8,991 nucleotides of DNA from Prevotellaceae bacterium UBA1720. GTDB lineage: Bacteria > Bacteroidota > Bacteroidia > Bacteroidales > Bacteroidaceae. Below, piece by piece: positions 1 to 6,829 of the stretch. The stretch spans positions 1 to 8,991 of the forward strand of contig DCIS01000146.1 of assembly GCA_002317475.1 (NCBI GenBank). The letters are read 5' to 3'. The notes beneath the pieces were generated by a model. The model saw only the letters and a program-made list of their open reading frames with translations, did no database searches and had not been told where the DNA came from. Each line of letters begins with the position of its first letter. The first letter of the stretch is position 1. A program made the position numbers and the translations under genes.

Positions 1-32
1 TATTGATGACACATTTTTTTCAAACAAACAAG

Positions 33-2321
33 ATGAACGTAATTACAAAGACAGTCGAATTGCCTGATGGAAGAACCATCAGCATCGAGACCGGGAAATT
101 GGCAAAACAAGCCGATGGAGCCGTAATGTTGCGTATGAACAACACCATGCTCCTGGCCACCGTTTGTGCCGCTAAAGATGCAGTTCCCGGAACAGATTTC
201 ATGCCCTTGCAGGTAGAGTACAGAGAGAAGTATGCCGCTGCTGGCCGCTTCCCCGGTGGTTTCACCAAGCGTGAGGGTAAGGCTAATGACGACGAGATCC
301 TTACTTGTCGTCTGGTGGACCGCGCACTGCGTCCCCTTTTCCCCAGCAACTACCACGCTGAGGTTTATGTAAATGTGATACTTTTCTCTGCCGACGGCAT
401 TGACATGCCCGATGCATTGGCTGGTTTCGCAGCAAGTGCAGCTTTGGCAGCAAGCGATATTCCATTCGAGGGCCCCATCTCTGAGGTTCGCGTGGCTCGT
501 ATCAATGGCGAGTATGTTATCAACCCCACCTTCGAGCAGCTCAAGCAGGCTGATATGGACCTGATGGTAGGTGCTACCGAGGAGAACATCATGATGGTTG
601 AGGGTGAGATGAAGGAGGTACAGGAGAGCGACCTGCTGGCTGCTCTGAAGGCTGCTCATGAGGCTATCAAGCCTATGTGCCGTCTGCAGAAGGAACTGAG
701 CAAGGAGCTGGGTACCGACGTAAAGCGTGAGTACTGCCACGAGATCAACGACGAGGAGCTCCGCGAGCAGGTGAAGAGCGAGTGCTATCAGCCCGCTTAT
801 GACGTTACCAAGCAGGCTCTGGAGAAGCACGCTCGTGCAGCTGCCTTCGAGGAGATCCGTGAGAACTTCAAGCTCCGCTACGCTGAGGCTCATGCTGACA
901 TGAGCGCAGAGGAACTGGAGGAGAAGAACGCACTCGTAGACCGTTACTACCACGATGTAGAGAAGGACGCTATGCGTCGTTGCATCCTCGATGAGGGTAT
1001 CCGTCTGGATGGTCGTAAGACCACCGACATCCGTCCTATCTGGTGCGAGGAGAGCCCTCTGCCCGGACCTCACGGAAGTGCTATCTTCACCCGTGGTGAG
1101 ACTCAGGCATTGGCTACCTGCACACTGGGTACCAAGCTCGACGAGAAGCTCGTTGACGACGTACTCGTACGTGAGTACCAGCGTTTCCTCCTTCACTACA
1201 ACTTCCCTCCCTTCTCAACTGGCGAGGCTAAGGCACAGCGTGGCGTAGGTCGTCGTGAGATTGGTCACGGTCACCTGGCATGGCGCGGTCTGAAGGGCCA
1301 GATTCCCGAGGACTACCCCTACGTAGTACGCGTAGTAAGTGATGTATTGGAGAGCAATGGTTCTTCTTCAATGGCTACCACCTGTGCAGGCTGCCTGTCA
1401 CTGATGGACGCTGGTGTACCCATCAAGGCACCCGTGAGCGGTATCGCTATGGGTCTGATCAAGAATCCCGGAGAGGAGAAGTATGCTGTACTTTCAGATA
1501 TCCTCGGTGACGAGGATCACTTGGGCGATATGGACTTCAAGACCACGGGTACTCCCAACGGTCTGACCGCAACCCAGATGGATATCAAGTGTGACGGTCT
1601 GTCATACGAGATTCTGGAGAAGGCTCTGATGCAGGCAAAGGCCGGTCGTGAGCACATCCTCGGCGAGATGCTGAAGACCATCAGCGCTCCCCGTGCAGAG
1701 CTCAAGCCCCACGTTCCCCGTATCGAGCAGATTATCATTCCCAAGGAGTTTATCGGTGCTGTCATTGGTCCCGGTGGTAAGATTATCCAGGGCATGCAGG
1801 AAGAGACCGGTGCCACCATCACCATCGAGGAAGCTGACGGCGTAGGTAAGGTACAGGTGAGCGGTTCAAACAAAGCCATCATCGACGCTGCAATGGCTAA
1901 GATCAAGGCTATCGTAGCTATTCCCGAGATTGGCGAGGTTTACGAGGGTACCGTTCGCAGCATCATGCCTTACGGTGCATTCGTTGAGTTCATGCCTGGC
2001 AAGGACGGTCTGCTGCACATCAGCGAGATTGACTGGAAGCGCCTCGAGACTGTCGAGGAGGCAGGTATCAAGGAGGGCGACAAGCTGCAGGTGAAGTTGC
2101 TGGAGATTGATCCCAAGACAGGTAAGTTCAAACTCTCACGTCGTGCCCTTCTGGAGAAGCCCGAGGGTTACGTAGAGCGTGAGCGCCGTCCACGTCCCGA
2201 GCGTGGTGAGCGTGGTGAGCGCCGTGATCGCGGCGAGCGTCGCGACCGTGGTGAGCGTCGTCCCTATCACGAGCATCGTGAGAACAACAACGAGCAGGTT
2301 CCCGCAGAGAACGCAGAATAA
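33..2321 (+). CDS. pnp: Polyribonucleotide nucleotidyltransferase (PNPase)
   Basis: PNPase degrades RNA 3'-to-5' by phosphorolysis, releasing nucleoside diphosphates, and can add tails in the reverse reaction; it works in the cytoplasm as a ring-shaped trimer. Counting from the ATG at 33 the protein is 762 residues. The first RNase PH fold (about 10-145) carries the FTKREGK loop (77-83). A helical linker (about 235-310) leads to the second, catalytic RNase PH fold (about 320-555) with SNGSSSM (441-447) and GDEDHLGDMDF, whose D493 and D499 match the E. coli metal-site aspartates D486 and D492. A KH domain has GPGGK at 579-583, and an S1 domain spans about 633-704. From about 712 an Arg/Glu/Gly-rich tail makes the protein longer than E. 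coli PNPase (711 residues). ATG 33 is chosen because family homology starts there; an in-frame ATG at 6 would add nine residues. Only 32 bp of upstream sequence is visible, so the promoter is outside the window. Codon use (CGT, GGT, AAG, GAG) suggests high expression. Confidence 0.98.
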   Translation: MNVITKTVELPDGRTISIETGKLAKQADGAVMLRMNNTMLLATVCAAKDAVPGTDFMPLQVEYREKYAAAGRFPGGFTKREGKANDDEILTCRLVDRALRPLFPSNYHAEVYVNVILFSADGIDMPDALAGFAASAALAASDIPFEGPISEVRVARINGEYVINPTFEQLKQADMDLMVGATEENIMMVEGEMKEVQESDLLAALKAAHEAIKPMCRLQKELSKELGTDVKREYCHEINDEELREQVKSECYQPAYDVTKQALEKHARAAAFEEIRENFKLRYAEAHADMSAEELEEKNALVDRYYHDVEKDAMRRCILDEGIRLDGRKTTDIRPIWCEESPLPGPHGSAIFTRGETQALATCTLGTKLDEKLVDDVLVREYQRFLLHYNFPPFSTGEAKAQRGVGRREIGHGHLAWRGLKGQIPEDYPYVVRVVSDVLESNGSSSMATTCAGCLSLMDAGVPIKAPVSGIAMGLIKNPGEEKYAVLSDILGDEDHLGDMDFKTTGTPNGLTATQMDIKCDGLSYEILEKALMQAKAGREHILGEMLKTISAPRAELKPHVPRIEQIIIPKEFIGAVIGPGGKIIQGMQEETGATITIEEADGVGKVQVSGSNKAIIDAAMAKIKAIVAIPEIGEVYEGTVRSIMPYGAFVEFMPGKDGLLHISEIDWKRLETVEEAGIKEGDKLQVKLLEIDPKTGKFKLSRRALLEKPEGYVERERRPRPERGERGERRDRGERRDRGERRPYHEHRENNNEQVPAENAE

Positions 2322-2339
2322 GCCTATACGCACACACGT

Positions 2340-2390
2340 ATAAAATAAGGTGTGATTCCCATAACGGGGGTCACACCTTACTTTATTTAT
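2340..2390 (+). terminator. Hairpin terminator of pnp, possibly bidirectional
   Basis: The arms TAAGGTGTGATTCCC (2346-2360) and GGGGGTCACACCTTA (2366-2380) pair over 15 bp, including two G-U pairs, around the five-base loop ATAAC. Beyond one A/C mismatch (2345/2381), ATAAA (2340-2344) pairs with TTTAT (2382-2386). The 3' side is T-rich (CTTTATTTAT) although the T-run is interrupted. It starts 19 bp after the pnp stop. On the opposite strand the exit is also T-rich (TTATTTTAT), so it may stop transcription of the convergent minus-strand cluster too. The fold is seen directly; the termination function is inferred from shape and position. Confidence 0.85.
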
Positions 2391-2495
2391 GGTCCTAGGC
2401 GGTCCTAAATCCTAGGTAATCCTAGGTAATCCTAGGCAGCCCTAGGTGATCCTAGGTAATCCTAGCCAATCCCAGGTGGGCCTAGGACCGTCTAG
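2391..2495. repeat. Decamer tandem array with palindromic CCTAGG cores
   Basis: About ten units of roughly 10 bp run head to tail between the pnp terminator and the stop codon of the helix-hairpin-helix gene. The commonest unit is CCTAGGTAAT (exact at 2411, 2421 and 2451). Full CCTAGG cores start at 2394, 2411, 2421, 2431, 2441, 2451 and 2481; degenerate cores are CCTAAA (2404), CCTAGC (2461), CCCAGG (2471) and TCTAG (2491). One unit (2404-2410) is shortened to 7 bp. The ends are a perfect 10-bp inverted repeat, GGTCCTAGGC (2391-2400) and GCCTAGGACC (2480-2489). Neighbouring cores can pair over four-base loops, so hairpins or cruciforms are possible. There is no credible ORF and the function is unknown. 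Confidence 0.9.
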
Positions 2496-3503
2496 TTACT
2501 CCGAGAAATCAACATAGGGAGCGAGGCGCTGGAAATCCTGCTGGGTAAACTCCTCGTAAAGCGAAAGATCCTGGAAACCATGGATAGGACCAAACTGACG
2601 AACATGATTGCTGATGGCACGTGCTTGATAATAGGAAAGGTAGGGATGGGCATTGAGTTCGCGCAGAGTACAACGATTGATGCGAAGTTTCTTGACCAAC
2701 GAAGGATTAAGCGTAAGGTATGACTCAATACCCACGGGGATATTTTCCAGTTCGTCCAATTGGCTCAGCGAGGAGAAACCACCCAGTTTGTCACGGTATT
2801 GCACAATCTTACGAGCAAAGTAACTGCCTATACCAGGGATGCGCTTCAAGGCTGTAGTGTCTGCACGATTAAGGTCAATGGTCTGACCAGCGCGGAGTTT
2901 GTTGGGGTATAACACGGTGTCTCGGTGGCCACCACTATATGCAGACGTTTCTCGAGCTTGACTATAACGGACTGAATCTGCCTTCAATTGAACCTCATCA
3001 CGATGATAATCACCTGAACCAGCGCCATGCCCCTTACGCTGATAGCCATCAAAAGCAGGATCGTATGCTTCAGGCGTATCGGCAAGATACTGGAAGCGCT
3101 CAGCAATACGTATGAGAGGAGAAAGGTGGTGCCATTGCTCTACAGTGAGACCGTAGAGTTTCTTGAACTGTTCCGGACGATGATAGACACCTCCTTTAGC
3201 ACGATAACGGTAAATATTCTGAATCTGGAAACCAGTAAGTCCCAGGCGTCGCAGAGTGACACTGTCTGCTGTATTGGGGTCGAAAGGAAAACTCTCTGGT
3301 TCTGCCATTGTGGGCATATCAGCGTTCTTGTCAGCCATCTCCCCACCTCGGATTTTTGAAACACTCTGAACGTTTTTGTCACCCTGTCCTGTACCTTTAA
3401 GAAACACGAAACATATCCCACCAATCGCGACGACCAGCAACAAAGCAATCTGGATGAATAGCATGCTGCGTCTCTGACTGCGAGACAAATGAGATTGTTT
3501 CAT
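2496..3503 (-). CDS. Membrane-anchored helix-hairpin-helix protein, ComEA-like
   Basis: This 335-residue protein starts with a basic segment (KQSHLSRSQRR) followed by one hydrophobic helix at about 14-35, so it is probably anchored in the inner membrane with the rest outside the cytoplasm. Three helix-hairpin-helix regions follow: about 73-132 (FDPNTADSVTLRRLGL), about 208-262 (LNRADTTALKRIPGIG at 211-226, the classic form) and about 274-332 (INRCTLRELNAHPYLS). A low-complexity linker (about 150-205) separates the first from the second. HHH motifs bind DNA backbone without sequence specificity; ComEA proteins hold incoming DNA during natural transformation, usually with a pair of HHH motifs. 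The ATG is followed at once by the basic and hydrophobic anchor, which supports this start. It lies 36 bp after an NSS transporter gene on the same strand and is probably last in that operon. A role in DNA uptake is only inferred; no other competence gene is visible. Confidence 0.82.
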   Translation of the reverse strand: MKQSHLSRSQRRSMLFIQIALLLVVAIGGICFVFLKGTGQGDKNVQSVSKIRGGEMADKNADMPTMAEPESFPFDPNTADSVTLRRLGLTGFQIQNIYRYRAKGGVYHRPEQFKKLYGLTVEQWHHLSPLIRIAERFQYLADTPEAYDPAFDGYQRKGHGAGSGDYHRDEVQLKADSVRYSQARETSAYSGGHRDTVLYPNKLRAGQTIDLNRADTTALKRIPGIGSYFARKIVQYRDKLGGFSSLSQLDELENIPVGIESYLTLNPSLVKKLRINRCTLRELNAHPYLSYYQARAISNHVRQFGPIHGFQDLSLYEEFTQQDFQRLAPYVDFSE

Positions 3504-3539
3504 GACACGAAAGGAGAATTGTCAGGTCGGAAAAAGGAT

Positions 3540-4922
3540 TTAGAACAGTTCGATGCCGAAGAGGGTCTTCAACATCTCTGCAACAAAGACAAAACCGATG
3601 GCAACGGGGATAATCCAGCGAAGAAGGAAAACGTAGACCTTGAAGAAGGGGAAACGCAGATGACCGTTGTTGGTGAGTTCGTCGTAAAGCAATTTCTTAT
3701 CCAGATACCACCCCGTAAACAGTGAAATAATAATGCCACCCACAGGCAGAAGAATCTTGGAAGGCAGGGCATCAAAGGCATCTATGAGAGTAAGACCGAA
3801 GATCTTGAAATCTGACAAAACACCGTTGGACAGCGAACAGAAAACGCCTAACGTCATGCACACGACGGACACACACCAGGCAGCCTTCTTGCGACTCATA
3901 CTATGAGCCTCGTGCAGGTAGGCCGTCACGGGTTCGTGGATACTGATAGCACTGGTCAAGGCTGCCAGGAACAGCAGTACGTAGAAGAGGAAGGAGAATA
4001 TATAACCCACCCAGGGCAGCGCATGAAAAGCCTGCGTAAAGACGTAAGGAAGACTCATGAACACCAGTCCAGGACCAGCCTCAGGTTCCACTCCAGGCAC
4101 GCTGAACACGGCAGGGAAGATAATGAAACCAGAAAGCAGAGCTACCATTGTGTCAATGACCGAGACGCTGGCTGCAGTCTTCACAAGGTTGGTATCGTCA
4201 CGGAAATAGCTGGCATAGGTGCAAAGGCAACCCATGGCAAGACTCAGCGAGAAGAATGCCTGACCAATGGCACTGAGGAAGGTGGCGGGAGTAACCTTGC
4301 TGAAATCGGGTTTCAGCAGGAAAGACAAACCGGCCGAGGAACCTGGTAGCGAAAAGGCACAAACCATCAACACGCAAATAATGAGCAAAAGCATGGGCAT
4401 CATCACCTTGCTGAATTTCTCAATACCCCCTTGTACGCCACGCACAATGATGGCATGCACCATGGCCATCACCAGTACGGCAAAGCAAACGGGTAAGACG
4501 GGGTTACTCACAAAGTCGCTGAAAAAGACAATGAAATCCATACTGCCATCACTGAGCATTCCTGCCAGTGAAGCGTATGCATAATACAGCGTCCAACCGG
4601 AGATGACGGAATAGTAGCACATGATGATGAAGGCTACCAGAACACCCATACCACCCTGTACGCGCCACCATTTGCCAGGGGCAAGCTTCTGATAGGCTGT
4701 GGCTGTGTTGGCATGGGTGTGTCGACCTATGACAAACTCGCTGATCATGATGGGCATACCGATAAACAGTACACAAACAAGGTACAGCAGGATGAAGGCT
4801 GCGCCACCATTGTTGCCTACCTCTGTAGGGAAACGCCAAATGTTGCCAAGTCCTACAGCACTACCTGCCGAGGCAAGTACAACACCTAATTTGCTACCAA
4901 AATTTCCGCGGTTTTCTGACAT
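3540..4922 (-). CDS. Sodium-dependent NSS (SLC6-type) transporter, copy 1
   Basis: This 460-residue inner-membrane protein belongs to the neurotransmitter:sodium symporter family, which couples uptake of amino acids or related small molecules to the sodium gradient. The broken first transmembrane helix is clear: SAVGLGNIWRFP at 21-32, preceded by GNFGSKLG. TM2 has GMPIMISEFVIGR (55-67). The TM6 region reads CTYASYF (234-240), with the threonine equivalent to LeuT T254. The TM8 region reads AALTSAISIHEP (320-331), keeping the Ala/Thr/Ser of the second sodium site. About 11-12 membrane helices are expected from the hydrophobic blocks. Length is normal for bacterial members. The next gene upstream is a close paralogue 43 bp away, and 35 of the first 40 residues are identical. 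The substrate cannot be read from the sequence; tryptophan, other aromatic or branched amino acids are all possible. No residue essential to transport appears to be missing. Confidence 0.95.
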   Translation of the reverse strand: MSENRGNFGSKLGVVLASAGSAVGLGNIWRFPTEVGNNGGAAFILLYLVCVLFIGMPIMISEFVIGRHTHANTATAYQKLAPGKWWRVQGGMGVLVAFIIMCYYSVISGWTLYYAYASLAGMLSDGSMDFIVFFSDFVSNPVLPVCFAVLVMAMVHAIIVRGVQGGIEKFSKVMMPMLLLIICVLMVCAFSLPGSSAGLSFLLKPDFSKVTPATFLSAIGQAFFSLSLAMGCLCTYASYFRDDTNLVKTAASVSVIDTMVALLSGFIIFPAVFSVPGVEPEAGPGLVFMSLPYVFTQAFHALPWVGYIFSFLFYVLLFLAALTSAISIHEPVTAYLHEAHSMSRKKAAWCVSVVCMTLGVFCSLSNGVLSDFKIFGLTLIDAFDALPSKILLPVGGIIISLFTGWYLDKKLLYDELTNNGHLRFPFFKVYVFLLRWIIPVAIGFVFVAEMLKTLFGIELF

Positions 4923-4935
4923 TATGATGATTGGA

Positions 4936-4965
4936 TTATGAGGGGTTATGAATGGTTATGAATGG
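4936..4965 (-). repeat. Three-unit decamer repeat between the two NSS genes
   Basis: On the gene strand the 43-bp spacer between the two transporters reads CCATTCATAA (4965-4956), CCATTCATAA (4955-4946) and CCCCTCATAA (4945-4936), followed by a partly similar TCCAATCATC. Two units are identical and the third differs at two bases. The array starts directly after the TAA of the upstream gene and ends 13 nt before the ATG of the downstream gene. A change in copy number would alter the spacing between the stop and the next start. Any effect on translation is inferred. Confidence 0.75.
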
Positions 4966-6333
4966 TTAACCCAATAGTTTCTCTCCAAAGAGTTCGTAGA
5001 GGAAAACCATCGCAATAAACACAGGTGCTGCCACACGAATCAGGAAGAGCAGGAAGTGAAAGAGTGCAGGAGAGATGGTCGTACCTGCAGTCAGCTCTTC
5101 CCTGACAACATCCTTCTTCATCACCCATCCCACAAAGAGACAGATGAGGATGCCACCCAATGGCATGAAGAATTTAGCTGTGACGAAATCAAAAAGGTCG
5201 AAGAAACCCATGCCGAAAATCTTCACCTCTGCCCAAGGTCCAAAACTCAAAGAACAGAAGATGCCTAAGACAACGCAGATGCCCGTCACGATTTGTGCAG
5301 CACGCTCACGACTCATCTTAAAATGCTCCTTGATGTAAGCCGTAGTAATCTCGTGCATGGAGATACTGCTGGTCAGGGCAGCGAGCAGGAGCAGCACATA
5401 GAAGAGTATGCTGAACAAGTCTCCCAGCAGGGGCATCGCAGAGAAGGCCTCGTTGAAGACATAGGGCAAGGTGACAAATACCAGACCAGGTCCAGCATCG
5501 GGGCGCATACCAGCAGAGAAGACCGTTGGGAAGACTATGAAACCAGCCAGGATGGCCACCATCGTATCGATGATACACACGTTGAAGGCAGAACTGACCA
5601 GTTTGGTATCCTGATTGAAGTATGAGGCATAGGTCACCAGACATCCAATACCTACACTAAGGGAGAAGAAAGCCTGTCCCATCGCACTGAAAACCACAGG
5701 AGCAGTAACCTTGGAGAAATCGGGTTGCAGCAGGAAGGATAAACCCTCGCTGGCTCCAGGCATGGTAACAGACAGGACTACCAGCAAAACGATGATCATT
5801 AGCAGCATGGGCATCATCAACTTGCTGAACTTCTCGATACCCGTTTCAATGCCACGAGCCACAATGACATGGGTCACCAACAGGAAAAGTACGAGGAAGA
5901 TGATGGGACGCGTAGGATGACTTACAAAAGAGCCGAAGATAGCACCGAAATCATAATCTCCGGACAATTGTCCTGTCAGAGAAAGCATGGAGTAGTCGAT
6001 CGTCCAACCTGCCACCACGCTATAGAAAGACAGAATAAGAACACCGGAAAGGACACCCATCAAACCTGCAACTACCCATGGTGTACGAGGAGCAAGTTTC
6101 TGATAGGCAGAGACAGTATTGGCACGCGAATGACGACCGATGACAAACTCTCCTATCATCACGGGCATAGCCAAGAGCAACACAAACAACAAATAAATGA
6201 GGATGAAAGCCGCTCCTCCATTCTTCCCTACCTCTGTCGGGAATCGCCATATATTGCCAAGGCCTACTGCGCTGCCTGCTGAAGCCAGTATTACGCCCAG
6301 TTTACTGCCAAAATGACCTCTTTCTTCTGCCAT
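4966..6333 (-). CDS. Sodium-dependent NSS (SLC6-type) transporter, copy 2
   Basis: This is the first gene of the minus-strand cluster: a 455-residue NSS family symporter predicted to import an amino acid or similar solute with sodium. The TM1 signature SAVGLGNIWRFP is at 21-32 and TM2 has AMPVMIGEFVIGR (55-67). The TM6 region has VTYASYF (233-239). The TM8 region has AALTSSISMHEITTAY (318-333) with the sodium-site Thr and Ser intact. It is colinear with its neighbour over the full length, but the cytoplasmic loops and the last 60 residues differ more, so the two may differ in substrate or regulation rather than being a recent exact copy. The ATG at 6333 is supported by homology from the second residue (AEERGHFGSKLG) and by a Bacteroidetes-type promoter about 40 bp upstream. 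The substrate is not identifiable from sequence alone. Confidence 0.95.
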   Translation of the reverse strand: MAEERGHFGSKLGVILASAGSAVGLGNIWRFPTEVGKNGGAAFILIYLLFVLLLAMPVMIGEFVIGRHSRANTVSAYQKLAPRTPWVVAGLMGVLSGVLILSFYSVVAGWTIDYSMLSLTGQLSGDYDFGAIFGSFVSHPTRPIIFLVLFLLVTHVIVARGIETGIEKFSKLMMPMLLMIIVLLVVLSVTMPGASEGLSFLLQPDFSKVTAPVVFSAMGQAFFSLSVGIGCLVTYASYFNQDTKLVSSAFNVCIIDTMVAILAGFIVFPTVFSAGMRPDAGPGLVFVTLPYVFNEAFSAMPLLGDLFSILFYVLLLLAALTSSISMHEITTAYIKEHFKMSRERAAQIVTGICVVLGIFCSLSFGPWAEVKIFGMGFFDLFDFVTAKFFMPLGGILICLFVGWVMKKDVVREELTAGTTISPALFHFLLFLIRVAAPVFIAMVFLYELFGEKLLG

Positions 6334-6367
6334 AACTTACTTTAGTTATAATTAAAACAACTGTTTG

Positions 6368-6399
6368 TGTGCAAAATTACAACAAAAATTGTACTTTTG
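6368..6399 (+). promoter_or_regulatory. Probable promoter of the VanZ-like gene
   Basis: TACTTTTG at 6392-6399 matches the Bacteroidetes -7 consensus TAnnTTTG on the + strand and would start transcription near 6405, about 26 nt before the ATG at 6431. The -33 box is poor: TGTG (6368-6371) is at the usual 20-bp spacing, while a better TTTG (6364-6367) is 24 bp away. This promoter lies within the span of the divergent minus-strand promoter, so the two cannot easily be occupied at once. Confidence 0.5.
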
Positions 6400-6403
6400 C
6401 AAC
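6372..6403 (-). promoter_or_regulatory. Bacteroidetes-type promoter of the NSS-NSS-HHH cluster
   Basis: On the minus strand GTTG (6403-6400) is followed by 20 bp and then TAATTTTG (6379-6372). This fits the Bacteroidetes housekeeping sigma pattern of a TTTG-like -33 box and a TAnnTTTG -7 box. Transcription would start near 6366, giving an A/T-rich leader of about 33 nt before the ATG at 6333. No Shine-Dalgarno sequence is seen, as is usual in this phylum. The boxes are seen; promoter activity is inferred. Confidence 0.7.
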
Positions 6404-6430
6404 GAAAATGAAAGATAACACATACCGTTT

Positions 6431-6829
6431 ATGACGAATTTAATTAAACAATATCCTCTGACCCTCCTATGCTACCTGGCAATCGCCGTTTTGTCCCTCG
6501 CCCCTATAGGTGCACCCGAGGTAGCCCAAGACGTCCCCTTCTTTGATAAATGGGCACACTTTGTGATGTATGGAGGTCTCTCGCTTATTATGGGTTTTGA
6601 ATTGCTATACTGCGTTGAGAGTTGTCATATAAAGCGAAAGGAGAAAAAGACCCATGGTCTCCTTCTCCTTGTATGCGTCTTGCTATTTCCTGCCTTGTGG
6701 GGTGGACTGATGGAACTTGCCCAGGCCAATCTCACCACCTATCGCAGCGGTGAATGGCTCGATTTCCTTGCCGACTCTGTCGGATCCCTCCTTGGCTATG
6801 CCCTTATAAGCTGTCTTTCCAGAGTCTGA
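6431..6829 (+). CDS. VanZ-like family membrane protein
   Basis: This small 132-residue integral membrane protein has about four hydrophobic helices (roughly 7-27, 43-62, 76-95, 112-130). The VanZ-type signature residues are present: FDKWAHFVMYGGLS (38-51), WGGLMELAQ (90-98) and RSGEWLDFLADSVGSLLGY (105-123). VanZ gives low-level teicoplanin resistance in enterococci, but most family members in Bacteroidetes are uncharacterised housekeeping membrane proteins, so no resistance role should be read from this. The gene stands alone on the + strand, has its own promoter candidate, and its 3' end overlaps the convergent CYTH gene by 26 bp. The ATG at 6431 is followed directly by the first hydrophobic segment, which supports it as the start. 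No terminator is visible after the TGA. Confidence 0.88.
   Translation: MTNLIKQYPLTLLCYLAIAVLSLAPIGAPEVAQDVPFFDKWAHFVMYGGLSLIMGFELLYCVESCHIKRKEKKTHGLLLLVCVLLFPALWGGLMELAQANLTTYRSGEWLDFLADSVGSLLGYALISCLSRV

Noticed and set aside
3..32. Upstream start for PNPase at TTG 3 or ATG 6
   Set aside because: The extra residues (MTHFFQTNK) do not resemble family N-termini, while MNVITKTVELPDGR from ATG 33 does. ATG 6 cannot be fully excluded.
991..1248. Second-frame ORF inside pnp
   Set aside because: It lies wholly within the strongly conserved PNPase frame and its protein is low-information Ser/Thr/Arg-rich sequence.
2128..2337. Minus-strand reading frames opposite the PNPase tail, one of them hydrophobic and Thr/Leu-rich
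   Set aside because: They arise from the repeated Arg/Gly/Glu codons of the tail read in antisense and have no family likeness or supporting signals.
2391..2495. Possible CRISPR array
   Set aside because: The period is about 10 bp with no unique 30-bp-class spacers and no cas genes nearby; it is a simple tandem array.
3511..3516. AAGGAG, a Shine-Dalgarno-like sequence
   Set aside because: It lies on the + strand, where no gene starts; the adjacent gene begins on the minus strand at 3503.
3903..4349. Plus-strand ORF of 148 codons opposite the first NSS transporter gene
   Set aside because: It is an antisense shadow of a clear transporter frame, has no recognisable domain and has biased composition.
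6431..6829. Glycopeptide resistance gene from the VanZ likeness
   Set aside because: No vanRSHAX-type genes are present, and VanZ-like proteins of this length are common uncharacterised membrane proteins in Bacteroidetes.
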